A stretch of 64,000 nt of DNA, from the NCBI RefSeq assembly GCF_003325355.1, contig NZ_CP030850.1, positions 5,573,501 through 5,637,500 of the forward strand, given 5' to 3'. The notes under the pieces are model-generated. The model ran no database searches, was not told the DNA's origin, and was given only the letters and a program-made list of their open reading frames with translations. The translations under genes and the position numbers were made by a program. The first letter of the stretch is position 1; every line of letters begins with the position of its first letter. Origin of the DNA: Runella rosea. Lineage in GTDB: Bacteria; Bacteroidota; Bacteroidia; Cytophagales; Spirosomataceae. Positions 29,701 to 37,296 of the stretch are shown piece after piece.

Positions 29701-30026
29701 TCAAAGTAACTTCCGTTGACAAATCCGCTAAGTATGTTATTGATTTAGGCAACGTCAAAAACATAGCCGAAGTGGTTGTAAATGGCAAAAATGTGGGTAC
29801 TGCGTGGAAAACGCCGTTTAAGTTGGATATTACCGAGGCGGTAAAAGCCGGTGATAATGCCATTCGGGTCAACGTCACAAACACTTGGGTAAACCGACTC
29901 GTTGGGGATGCCCAGCCTGATGTTAAACAAAAAACAACTTTTACGACGATGCCTTTTTATCGCAAAGATTCACCGTTGGTTCCTTCGGGAATCATTGGTG
30001 AGGTCAAGGTGAAAATTGTAAAGTAA
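26742..30026 (+). CDS. GH106-type alpha-L-rhamnosidase
   Basis: A 1094-aa exported protein (signal ending GGYAQ at ATG 26742). Near the N-terminus the barrel signature KPRVWWHWMNGNITKEGIQKD leads to GIGGFQNFDANLF and AGSPGWSVTGGPW. Downstream lie ESHEGGRIYLADGMDV and EIPMSAMW, then a C-terminal galactose-binding-like sandwich (about 950-1080, VVVNGKNVGTAW). These match GH106, inverting alpha-L-rhamnosidases acting on pectin and flavonoid-type rhamnosides. It shares the operon with a GH78 enzyme, so two unrelated folds attack the same linkage type. It ends at a strong terminator. Confidence 0.85.
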   Translation: MKKNKKPIVALLALLSLGGYAQDKTEFQTPPSSAKPRVWWHWMNGNITKEGIQKDLEWMSRVGIGGFQNFDANLFTPVVVPKKLVFMTPDWKDAFKFMTQTADQKGLEMAIAGSPGWSVTGGPWVEPKDAMKKYVWTETRVEGGKTFSGKLPRPADVIGKFQNVLIGSGGLTGGFVGEKPNFYQDALVIAYRLSKADKPFADLNPKVTSSGGNFSLKDLSDGDLAKAEFVPPMEVGQDMWIQYEFDTPQTFKAFAIAGAIEGALSEFRGNPENRSLKVSDDGVNFREIAKVSGSTVPFNTVAFAPTTAKYWRIAIKTLPPAGNPFGGLMGNASAPTKSDGVHVAEFVLYNTDRIDQVEDKAGFSPWRENGKMGTGASADAIPTEDVVDLTSKMSADGTLNWTAPAGTWTVLRLGYSLTGRQNHPASPEATGLEVDKLDKEAVRKYINTYLDMYKDATGGMMGAKGLQYMVLDSYEAGHMNWTKAFPEEFQKRRGYNIVPWMPVLTGRVVKSEDASEKFLWDFRKTIGELIAENHYDVIGEELNKRGMKRYTESHEGGRIYLADGMDVKRNSEIPMSAMWTPGSLAGGADEEVRSEADIRESASVANIYGKPFVAAESMTSVGKPFQEYPERLKRTADLEMASGLNRFVIHTSVHQPLDDKKPGFSLGPFGQYFTRQETWAEVGGKAWMSYLGRSCYLLQQGRNIADVLYYYGENNNITWISREKLPAVPSGYEYDFVNSSALINAIHVKDGKLVAQSGNTYSLLVLDETAKYMTLPVLKKLRDLVKAGAKIAGTKPEQSPSLGDNVTEFQTIVNEIWGSSNVLKGSMAEALKAQNVSEDVMISKAQNKILYRHRQAADQDIYWLNNRSANATSAEVSFRVAGKVPELWNAQTGKTEKVSYQLKEGRTIVPLNFESWDAFFIIFKDKTTANSYTKPATTETTLTPISSPWKVSFNDKNVTFDKLTSWAENTDVDVKYFSGTASYENTFKVTSVDKSAKYVIDLGNVKNIAEVVVNGKNVGTAWKTPFKLDITEAVKAGDNAIRVNVTNTWVNRLVGDAQPDVKQKTTFTTMPFYRKDSPLVPSGIIGEVKVKIVK

Positions 30027-30074
30027 TATTTTATGCCTTTGCAGGTGTTTTCTATCTGCAAAGGCATAAAATAT
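30026..30074. terminator. Bidirectional terminator, 19-bp perfect stem
   Basis: A perfect 19-bp inverted repeat: the left arm at 30026-30044 (core TTTATGCCTTTGCAG) pairs with the right arm at 30056-30074, with an 11-nt loop gtgttttctat. It is flanked by T- and A-rich ends on both sides and lies between the convergent GH106 and AraC genes. Confidence 0.85.
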
Positions 30075-30083
30075 CCGTGATTA

Positions 30084-30983
30084 TTACTTGCGTAATCGAT
30101 ATTCCAATGGCGATATTCCCACGCGCTGCTTAAAAAGCCTCGTAAAATGCTGGGGGTATTTGTAGCCTATTTCGTAGGCAATTTCGCTGATGGATTTGTT
30201 GGTATCAAAAATCTTTTCTTGGGCTAGGTCAATCACTTTGGCTTGTATGTATTCTACGGCAGATTTGCCCGTTTCTTTCTTTACCAAATCGCCAAAATAG
30301 TTGGCTGATAAATTCAGTTTTTCGGCACAATAGGCTACCGATGGCAACCCTGCAATTTGGGGCTGATTAGATTCAAAATATGTATTGAGCAGGTTTTCAA
30401 ATCGTGCTAAAATATCTTTGTTTATATTTTCTCGGGTAATAAACTGACGGTCAAAGAAACGGACGCAGTAGTTGAGGAATAACTCAATATTGCTGACTAT
30501 CAGTGTTTTACTGTGCTTGTCGATGCCGCGTTCTAACTCTTCTTTTATTTTGTTGAAGCATTCCAAAACAATCTGCCGTTCACGCTCCGAAATGTGCAGT
30601 GCTTCGTTGACATCGTAGGAGAAAAACCCGTATTCCTTGATTGTTCTACCCAAGGATGTGCCACGAATAAAGTCAGGATGAAATACCAACGCCCAACCGC
30701 TGGGTTGTACCAGTATTTCGTCAGGTAAATTAAACCCAAAAACCTGCCCGGGAGCAATGAAAATCAACGTCTCATCTTGATAATCGTACTGATTGCGTCC
30801 GTAGGCCATTTCTTCGCATTTTACATCTTTCAAAAAAATGACATAGATCTCTGAAAGATATTTATTGGCCTGAATTTTCACCGATTTTGATTGGTCAAGT
30901 ACACTTACTAAAGGGTGCAAAGTTTCTTGTCCTCTACGCGCATTAAACTGCGTGATGCTTGCTAGTTTTTCGATTTTATCCAT
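30084..30983 (-). CDS. AraC-family transcriptional regulator
   Basis: A 299-aa AraC-type regulator. The cupin-like sensor occupies about 20-180 (ETLIFIAPGQVFGFNLPDE). The helix-turn-helix pair is at the C-terminus: VAYCAEKLNLSANYFGDLVKKETG and ISEIAYEIGYKYPQHFTRLFKQRVGISPLEYR. It faces the rhamnosidase operon and is divergent from the outer-membrane protein gene at 31178. It could control either, but redox/aldehyde-responsive AraC regulators with this build also exist, so the target is uncertain. Confidence 0.85.
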   Translation of the reverse strand: MDKIEKLASITQFNARRGQETLHPLVSVLDQSKSVKIQANKYLSEIYVIFLKDVKCEEMAYGRNQYDYQDETLIFIAPGQVFGFNLPDEILVQPSGWALVFHPDFIRGTSLGRTIKEYGFFSYDVNEALHISERERQIVLECFNKIKEELERGIDKHSKTLIVSNIELFLNYCVRFFDRQFITRENINKDILARFENLLNTYFESNQPQIAGLPSVAYCAEKLNLSANYFGDLVKKETGKSAVEYIQAKVIDLAQEKIFDTNKSISEIAYEIGYKYPQHFTRLFKQRVGISPLEYRLRK

Positions 30984-31177
30984 GATTTCTAAATGCTATT
31001 GATTCAAAAATACGATAAATACCCAATGCTTTTTGGGTAGGATTTCTAAATCAGTAAAAATGGTAAATGATACCGTAATACGGGTAATAGCCTAACCAAA
31101 AAATAGAAAGAACTTTGTCTATAATATATTGATAATCAATTAAAAATGAGTGGCGTAAACGGCCAATATTTAAAATA

Positions 31178-31939
31178 ATGAGAAAGACACTTCTTCTGTT
31201 TGGTATTCTATTTTCCCCTTATTTGGCCTTTGCCCAAATGGTAGACACTACCCAAACGCCGAGTTTTTTTAGCGGCCAAATCACCGCTACCAATAATGGG
31301 ATTTCGCTCATACCAAATTTCTCTTTAAACAAGCCTGCGGCTTTGTTTGATTTGTCGATGGGAAAAGGACGCCTCAGCTTCGATCCTATGTTTCGTTTTG
31401 GCTTAGATGGAAAACCGTGGACGTTTGTTTTTTGGTTTAGGTACAAGTTGATTGCCAGCAAAAAATTCTCGATGGGGATAGGTGCTCACCCTGCATTTTT
31501 GTTTAGGGCCGAAACCGCTACTGTCAATGGCATCAGCAAAGAATTGACGACCACCCAACGATATGTAGCTTGGGAAGCTAGCCCAACTTACCGTTTGAAC
31601 AAAAAGGTAGGGTTGGGATTGTATTATTTAGGTTCGCATGGATTGACCAAAGATTTAATTCAATACGGTCATTTTGTGGCACTAAAGGCAATCATTTCAA
31701 ATCTTAAACTAACGAATCAACTCAATCTTTCGTTGGTTCCGCAGTTCTATTACTTAAAACAGGACCAAGCCGCAGGGACGTACTTCAATGCAAGTTTAGG
31801 CTTGGCAAAGACTCATTTTCCTGTTTCTGTTTCGGCCAATATCAGTAAAACTATCAATTCTGAAATTAAGGGAAAAGACTTTTTGTGGAGCGTTGGGTTG
31901 GTTTATAACATCAATAACCAATATTATAAAACAAAATAA
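31178..31939 (+). CDS. Predicted outer-membrane beta-barrel protein
   Basis: A 253-aa protein with a signal peptide (ending LAFAQ). The rest alternates hydrophobic and polar residues, with aromatic-rich strands such as WTFVFWFRYKLI and VGLGLYYLGSHG, consistent with a 10- to 12-strand barrel. I do not recognise a named family. It is divergent from the AraC gene, separated by about 195 nt that may hold shared control sites. Confidence 0.6.
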   Translation: MRKTLLLFGILFSPYLAFAQMVDTTQTPSFFSGQITATNNGISLIPNFSLNKPAALFDLSMGKGRLSFDPMFRFGLDGKPWTFVFWFRYKLIASKKFSMGIGAHPAFLFRAETATVNGISKELTTTQRYVAWEASPTYRLNKKVGLGLYYLGSHGLTKDLIQYGHFVALKAIISNLKLTNQLNLSLVPQFYYLKQDQAAGTYFNASLGLAKTHFPVSVSANISKTINSEIKGKDFLWSVGLVYNINNQYYKTK

Positions 31940-32265
31940 TGGCATTGAGTACGTTTCTGCCGCCGTTAGTGTTTTTCATAACCAGCAAGTTAATTGTTTG
32001 ATTTTCGTAATTATTGCTTTGAAAAGTGTTCACAGGAAAGCGAACCAATTTCCTAATTTTGTGGAGTGAAAGCTGGGTTTTCGGTAGTACTTTAGCGGCG
32101 AATAAATTTTGCATTTGGAAATACCTGTAAAGGTAAAGGGCACCATTTTAAGGCTGGCTTGGTTTACCATATACGGTGGCAGATTAGGAACTTATCAAGA
32201 AAGCCAAGTTTCAAAAAGCCTAGTCACTTTCGTCTTTTTGAAAAATTCACTTAATACAACCTTGG
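31940..32265. other. Intergenic region with a degenerate repeat
   Basis: This 326-nt spacer holds no convincing gene. At 31953-31976 it carries GTTTCTGCCGCCGTTAGTG and a T-run, a shortened relative of the hairpin repeats at 49688 and 50889. I see no clear promoter for the efflux gene downstream. Confidence 0.5.
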
Positions 32266-33498
32266 ATGAACATAGAGGCAACGGCAGTTAATCAAAATAA
32301 ACGTTCATTGTTAATTTTGATTTTGGGCTTACTTTCAGCCATTGGCCCGTTTTCGATTGATACCTATTTGTCGGGCTTTCCGAGTATAGCGGCCGATTTG
32401 AAGGTCACGGTAGAAGATGTCTCTTACTCATTATCCAGTTTTTTTATCGGTATCTCGGTAGGCCAATTAATCTACGGCCCCTTGCTCGACCGTTTTGGAC
32501 GTAAAACGCCTTTAACCATCGGATTGGTCATTTACTTTTTTGCATCGATAGGTTGTGCCGTGGCTACTTCAATCGAAATGCTGATTGCATTACGCTTCTT
32601 ACAAGCTTTGGGTGGTTGTGTGGGCATGGTGGCCCCTAGAGCCATCGTGAGAGATAGTTTTCCCATCCAGGAAAGTGTCAAAATATTTTCTACGCTAATC
32701 TTAATCCTTGGGGTATCACCCATCATTGCACCCACCGTTGGGAGTTATATGATTAGCGCGTGGGGTTGGCATTCGGTGTTTTGGTTGCAAGGTGTTATCG
32801 GATTATTGTTATTATTGGCGGTAGTGTTTGTTTTGGCCGAAAGTAAAAAACCTGACGCTTCTGTTTCGCTACTGCCAAAGCACATTATTCCAAGTTTTGT
32901 AAATATTTTCACCAACCCCCAGTTTTTTACGTATGCGGTTGCTGGGTCAATGGTAGCGGGTGGGGTGTACGCCTATTTGTCGGGGTCACCTTTTGTGTTT
33001 ATGAAGATTTTTAAAGTAACCGAACAGCAATACGGTTGGATATTTGGCTTACTGGCAGGGGGACTGATTCTTAGTAGTCAACTCAATAATTTATTACTTC
33101 GCAGATACTACTCTGAGCAGATTATTAAGACCGCTTTGTTGATTCAAACCACATTGGGTCTCATCTTATGTACGCTGAGCTTTTTCAACTGGCTCAATTT
33201 ATACAATTCCATCTCACTCATCTTTTTGTTTCTTTGTTGTCAAGGGTTTAGTTTTCCCAATTCCTCCGCGCTTTCTTTGGCCCCATTTTCAAAAGAAGCA
33301 GGTAGAGCATCCGCCCTGTTAGGTGCTTTGCAAATGGGGCTTGCCTCGCTGGCAGCGGCGCTGGTGAGCGTATTGAGCAACGGAACCAGCTTGCCCATGA
33401 CTGGCGTGATGGCGGGCTGTGCCCTGACTGGTTTGACAATTTTTGGGGTTGGGCGTTGGATTATCAGAAGTAAAAATAAACAAGCGTTGAGTAGTTAA
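32266..33498 (+). CDS. Bcr/CflA-family multidrug efflux MFS transporter
   Basis: A 410-aa inner-membrane transporter with 12 predicted TM segments. The Bcr/CflA hallmarks are PFSIDTYLSGFPSIAADL in TM1, YGPLLDRFGRKTPL in the loop after TM2, and RFLQALGGCVGMVAPRAIVRD in TM4. These drug:H+ antiporters export antibiotics and small amphiphiles, and some export phenolics. It stands alone, with no adjacent regulator in the same direction. Confidence 0.87.
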   Translation: MNIEATAVNQNKRSLLILILGLLSAIGPFSIDTYLSGFPSIAADLKVTVEDVSYSLSSFFIGISVGQLIYGPLLDRFGRKTPLTIGLVIYFFASIGCAVATSIEMLIALRFLQALGGCVGMVAPRAIVRDSFPIQESVKIFSTLILILGVSPIIAPTVGSYMISAWGWHSVFWLQGVIGLLLLLAVVFVLAESKKPDASVSLLPKHIIPSFVNIFTNPQFFTYAVAGSMVAGGVYAYLSGSPFVFMKIFKVTEQQYGWIFGLLAGGLILSSQLNNLLLRRYYSEQIIKTALLIQTTLGLILCTLSFFNWLNLYNSISLIFLFLCCQGFSFPNSSALSLAPFSKEAGRASALLGALQMGLASLAAALVSVLSNGTSLPMTGVMAGCALTGLTIFGVGRWIIRSKNKQALSS

Positions 33499-33502
33499 GA
33501 TT

Positions 33503-33575
33503 ATACTACTACGTCGCCAGTTACGGGTTATCTTTTAAATCGATACAAATAGGGTGCTTTGTTGGCGGTTTCACG
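33503..33575 (-). pseudogene. NUDIX-type regulator, C-terminal remnant
   Basis: Read on the minus strand, this 73-nt stretch encodes the terminal NKAPYLYRF-type peptide and stop of the NUDIX regulators at 34683 and 43168. It is about 84% identical to 34658-34730, and most differences are synonymous-type transitions, so it was once a coding paralogue rather than a recent copy. The rest of that gene is missing; the FRG-domain gene begins 66 nt further on. Confidence 0.65.
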
Positions 33576-33641
33576 CCCTCCTCCCCGCCATTGTTTATAC
33601 TCTTCTGGATTCATTTATTTGTCGATTGTATCCCCAAAAAG

Positions 33642-34445
33642 TTATTTGTGATTTTTTATCCAGCCTCTAATTTCTAACAAATCTTTAATTGAGGTACAAA
33701 AACCGTATAAGTCGGGATATATTTGGTCGGCTTTGGCATTCATTGTTCTAAGGCGCGAAAGAAATTCAATTTTTAAATTTTTATCAATGATTATTTTACA
33801 GAATAGTGATTCTGTTTCAGTGTTAAATTTACTCAAAGCGTTACTAATAAGTCTTTCGTGGTCTTTATCAATATTTGCAGCGATACTAAAAAGACCTTGT
33901 TGTGAATTTAGTCGTCTTGATTCGAAGCTGGACAAAAAAGTATTTATATAATTGCTTTCCTCCTCTTCTGAAAGCAAATATTCATCCTCTTTATAGCGTT
34001 CCTCTTTTATAATGTTATTCATTTTAGTTTGATTGAATAAAAACACGGCTCCATCATTATTAAAATCACTATTAACGGCAAAATATAAAGCAATGTAAGG
34101 AGATGTTGTCCAATCAAGAAGTCTTGTGGGGACTCCATAATGCTGCATTAATGTGAGAGTGAGTCGTAGTTTTCCAGTCTTAAATTCTTTAATCTTAAAA
34201 TCTTCATAAAGATGGGCTTTAGTTTGAAATTCTCGTAACGTAGTCATTTCAAACTTTATACCTAATTGGCGGTCAATTTGATGGCTTTCTAAAAGTCGAA
34301 GGATGGAGGGCTTGAGAGTCCAATTTGAATTGGTTTGCCCACGGAATACCCAATGAGATAGCCACTCTTTCTCTAAATTTAAATGTTCAATGGTTTTTAC
34401 ATAGTCTTCCCAGCGGGTAATTCTAATCTCAGGCCAAGTATGCAT
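33642..34445 (-). CDS. FRG-domain protein
   Basis: A 267-aa soluble protein with an FRG domain (PF08867): WVFRGQTNSNWTLKPSILRL, then LMQHYGVPTRLLDWTTSPYIALYFAV, the two conserved blocks. The domain occurs alone or fused in many phages, plasmids and genomic islands; its biochemical activity is not settled. The gene is visibly richer in A+T than its neighbours and is enclosed by related NUDIX gene ends (33503-33575 and 34658-34730), so it was probably acquired. No partner gene is adjacent. Confidence 0.85.
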   Translation of the reverse strand: MHTWPEIRITRWEDYVKTIEHLNLEKEWLSHWVFRGQTNSNWTLKPSILRLLESHQIDRQLGIKFEMTTLREFQTKAHLYEDFKIKEFKTGKLRLTLTLMQHYGVPTRLLDWTTSPYIALYFAVNSDFNNDGAVFLFNQTKMNNIIKEERYKEDEYLLSEEEESNYINTFLSSFESRRLNSQQGLFSIAANIDKDHERLISNALSKFNTETESLFCKIIIDKNLKIEFLSRLRTMNAKADQIYPDLYGFCTSIKDLLEIRGWIKNHK

Positions 34446-34545
34446 ACTTGAATTTAGTTAATGGTGAAAGAAAAGGATATCAATGCAATTTATGATGTCT
34501 TATGTCGAGATGCGTGCCTGCACCAACTTTTTTTATCTCGGATAA

Positions 34546-34592
34546 GGGTATTTGGCCTCTACGGAATATCTCTCGGTTCATTGGCTTTTTAT
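34546..34592. repeat. Dispersed intergenic repeat, copy 1
   Basis: A 47-nt segment, core ATATCTCTCGGTTCATTGGC, is about 83% identical to 46995-47041, which directly follows the GH2 gene. Both precede imperfect hairpin-rich sequence. Here it is followed by the pairing elements GCAAGTG and CACCTGC around an A-run. Confidence 0.55.
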
Positions 34593-34682
34593 TACTCCGT
34601 TGGTTGTGTTATCACCGCCAACCATTTTTGCAAGTGAAAAAACACCTGCAAAGGCAAATACTGCTACGTCGCTAGTTACGGG

Positions 34683-35408
34683 TTATTTCTTAAACCGATA
34701 CAGATACGGCGCTTTGTTGGCGGCTCCCGTAAACTTCTTTTCGAGGCGTTCGAGCACGTTCATATCCAGAATCATCTTTTGAAAATTGGTACGAACAAAA
34801 GTCTTATCAAAAATCGTCTCGTACAATTCTTGCACTTCCTTCATTGTAAACGTGTCAGGGAGGAGATTAAACGCATTTATCTTTTCGTCGAGGTGGCTTT
34901 GTAGCGTTTTTAGGGCTTCATCGACGATGTCGCTGTGGTCCATAATCATCCTTGGTAACTCATGAATGCTGTACCATTCGATTGATTCATCCAAATCTGT
35001 TTTTTGTGGTACAACCTTGTTGATGTCCACCAATGCATAGTACCCTATCGAAATAAACCGCTTTGTAAACCAATCATAGTCTTGTTGAGCTTCATTTTTT
35101 ACATTTAATTTATCGAAGTTGAAGGCAATCAATTCATCAAGAAAGGGCTTATTGGTTCTACTTGCTTTGCCAAACACCCGAAATTGCTCCAAATAAATAT
35201 CTTGGATGCCGGTGCGGTCGCGCAAAATGCGCTCGGCGGCCTGGTCTATGTCTTCGTCTTGATACACGAACCCACTCGGTAGCGCCCAAAAGTCACCCTT
35301 GAAATTTATTTTGGGAATCAGGACTTTGAGTTGTCGCTCATGGTAGCCAAAAATTACGCAATCAATTGAGACTTGGGAAATATAGTTTTGTTGACTTGGA
35401 TTCTTCAT
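34683..35408 (-). CDS. NUDIX-domain transcriptional regulator (NrtR/AraR type)
   Basis: A 241-aa protein with an N-terminal NUDIX domain (about 5-150, VDCVIFGYHERQLKVLIPK, FWALPSGFVYQDEDIDQAAERILRDRTGI) and a C-terminal winged helix (about 160-241, FTMKEVQELYETIF then a basic PYLYRFKK end). The Nudix box lacks the full E-x-x-E-E hydrolase set, as in NrtR/AraR regulators, which bind ADP-ribose or a sugar. It is divergent from the GH79 gene, and a palindrome lies between them. A paralogue is at 43168. Confidence 0.83.
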   Translation of the reverse strand: MKNPSQQNYISQVSIDCVIFGYHERQLKVLIPKINFKGDFWALPSGFVYQDEDIDQAAERILRDRTGIQDIYLEQFRVFGKASRTNKPFLDELIAFNFDKLNVKNEAQQDYDWFTKRFISIGYYALVDINKVVPQKTDLDESIEWYSIHELPRMIMDHSDIVDEALKTLQSHLDEKINAFNLLPDTFTMKEVQELYETIFDKTFVRTNFQKMILDMNVLERLEKKFTGAANKAPYLYRFKK

Positions 35409-35568
35409 AAATGGATATTATAACTACAATGGTCTGTCCTGGTGTGCAAATTTGCGCATTTAGCCACGCTGAATCTACGATTTGTGGTGTTTTATAAAAT
35501 TGCCCAATCAATGAAGGAAAAACAGCCTCAATTATAATTGCATTGCAAAGGTATATAATTAGATAAAA

Positions 35569-35595
35569 ATTATTGTATAAAAAATATACAATAAT
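35569..35595. promoter_or_regulatory. Palindromic operator of NUDIX/GH79 region
   Basis: ATTATTGTATA and TATACAATAAT form a perfect palindrome around an A5 centre. The core ATTGTATA-N5-TATACAAT resembles the core ATTGTCTA-N6-TAGACAAT in front of the second NUDIX-linked module. It ends 11 nt before the -7 box of the GH79 promoter, so a bound regulator would block RNA polymerase. Confidence 0.7.
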
Positions 35596-35606
35596 AAAAC
35601 TTTGTT

Positions 35607-35614
35607 TACCTTTG
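35607..35614 (+). promoter_or_regulatory. Promoter -7 box TACCTTTG
   Basis: TACCTTTG matches the Bacteroidota -7 consensus TAnnTTTG. It lies about 48 nt before the GH79 start codon. The palindromic operator occupies the place of the -33 region, which has no good TTTG match. Confidence 0.6.
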
Positions 35615-35661
35615 TCTTGTCAATCACTAATAATCAGCCTTTTGTGTAAGCATTATCCTTT

Positions 35662-37176
35662 ATGGCGATGAGAAAAATACAATTTTATCTTTTGGTAACT
35701 TTTCTTGCTTATTTCCCTTTGTCTGGTTTTGTACGAGAAACTTTTGCGCAAAACAAACTCAATCTGACGCAAATGGGCCTGATTGGAAAGGTTGACGAAC
35801 GGTATCAATCATTTAACGTGGAGATGTGTGAGGTGATTGGCGGCGATTTTTGGATTCCTTATGAGTTAATAGACTCGGTAAGAAAACATTCTAATAAAAA
35901 GGGAATTGATGCCCTCAAATGGAAAATCGAGCCCATCAATTTGTCACAGCAAAAGCTACGTAATCTGGCAGCTGCCTTAGGGCCAACGTATGTGAGGGTA
36001 AGCGGTACGTGGGCTAATGCCGTCTATTTTCAAGACAATGTGGAGGCCAAGTTAGCCAGCCCACCTGCGGGTTTTAAGAATATTCTTACTCGTAAGCAGT
36101 GGAAAGGGGTGATAGATTTTTGCAAGGCAGTGGATGGAAAATTGGTCACTTCTTTTCCCATCAGCGATGGGATGTTCGATAAAGAGGGCAATTGGACCCC
36201 AACCCAAGTAAAATCCATTCTTGAGTACACGCGTGCAGTAGGAGGAGAAATAGCAGCGGCAGAACTGTTCAACGAACCTTCACACGCCTCTCATGGCGAT
36301 GCGCCCAAAGGCTACAACGGTGCACGATTTGCGAAAGACTTTGCGGCTTTTAGCGCTTTTGCCGCCGAAGCCGCCCCTAAAATGAAAATCATTGGCCCGG
36401 GCTCTACGGGCGAAGGCATACTCCCCTCGGGGTTGGACCTATCGGTGGATGAGCTATTGTCGGCCACCCCCAAACCCACTTTTGAAGTATTTACGTACCA
36501 CTATTATGGCACGGTGTCAAGGCGTTGTATGGGTGGACAAAAGCCCGAAAATGCCCTCTCTGCCGAATGGCTGAGCAGGACCGAAAAAGGACTGGAATTT
36601 TACCAAAATGCCCGTGATAAATACGTGCCCAATGCGCCCATCTGGCTCACCGAGACCGCCGAAGCCGCTTGTGGGGGCAATCCTTGGGCCGCTACCTACC
36701 TTGATAGCTTCCGATACTTAGAACAGTTGGGTCGATTGGCCAAAAAAGGGGTTCAGGTGGTGATGCACAATACCCTCGCTCGCAGCGAATACGCCTTGCT
36801 CGACCACGATACGCACAACCCTCGTCCTAATTATTGGGCGGCGTTGCTGTGGGGCAAGTTGATGGGGACTGACGTATATGAGTCAGCGAACACAGAGGCA
36901 GGGGTAGATATTTTTGTGCATGATCTAAAAGGTAAAAAGAAGGGTAAAGCCGTGTTGATTTTGAACACCAACGCCAAAGCATCTTCAGTAGAGATTCCAG
37001 CAGGGGCAAAGCAATACACACTTACGGCCGATGAATTGATGACCAAAAAAGTGAAGCTAAATGGTGTCGAATTACGACTAAACGGTGATGAAATACCCGC
37101 TATTACGGGCAGAAATGTGAAGAAAGGCAATGTCGAATTGCCTGCTCATAGCATCATGTTTTTGACGTTTGAGTAA
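35662..37176 (+). CDS. GH79-like glycoside hydrolase (beta-glucuronidase/heparanase-like)
   Basis: A 504-aa exported TIM-barrel enzyme (signal ending TFAQ). The acid/base is Glu205 in AELFNEPS and the nucleophile is Glu331 in IWLTETAEAACGG. The following VQVVMHNTLARSEYALLD...PNYWAALLWGKLMGTDVY is strongly reminiscent of heparanase. A C-terminal beta domain spans about 410-504. GH79 enzymes remove beta-linked glucuronic acid, for example from arabinogalactan side chains, where rhamnose often caps the glucuronate. That would link it to the rhamnosidases. Controlled by the divergent NUDIX regulator. Confidence 0.8.
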   Translation: MAMRKIQFYLLVTFLAYFPLSGFVRETFAQNKLNLTQMGLIGKVDERYQSFNVEMCEVIGGDFWIPYELIDSVRKHSNKKGIDALKWKIEPINLSQQKLRNLAAALGPTYVRVSGTWANAVYFQDNVEAKLASPPAGFKNILTRKQWKGVIDFCKAVDGKLVTSFPISDGMFDKEGNWTPTQVKSILEYTRAVGGEIAAAELFNEPSHASHGDAPKGYNGARFAKDFAAFSAFAAEAAPKMKIIGPGSTGEGILPSGLDLSVDELLSATPKPTFEVFTYHYYGTVSRRCMGGQKPENALSAEWLSRTEKGLEFYQNARDKYVPNAPIWLTETAEAACGGNPWAATYLDSFRYLEQLGRLAKKGVQVVMHNTLARSEYALLDHDTHNPRPNYWAALLWGKLMGTDVYESANTEAGVDIFVHDLKGKKKGKAVLILNTNAKASSVEIPAGAKQYTLTADELMTKKVKLNGVELRLNGDEIPAITGRNVKKGNVELPAHSIMFLTFE

Positions 37177-37240
37177 GAAAATGAACTATAATTTACTACC
37201 ATAAACAGTAGCCCACGGATGATACAGATACATAAAGTAA

Positions 37241-37272
37241 CACAGATTTTTACGGATTATTTTAAATCTGTG
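37241..37272. repeat. 9-bp inverted repeat in spacer
   Basis: CACAGATTT (37241-37249) pairs exactly with AAATCTGTG (37264-37272). It lies in a spacer with the recurrent wording of intergenic repeats in many bacteria (cacagatttttacgg). It ends about 25 nt before the next start and could be a leader hairpin. Confidence 0.4.
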
Positions 37273-37296
37273 CGCCCCGCTGCTAAAATTCAAAAG

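Noticed and set aside
32109-32291. A 60-codon open frame before the efflux gene
   Set aside because: No signal, no known motif, and it overlaps the efflux start; likely chance.
33503-34730. Attachment sites of an integrative element around the FRG gene
   Set aside because: The repeats are only about 84% identical, with mostly synonymous-type changes, and there is no integrase; a decayed paralogue explains them better.
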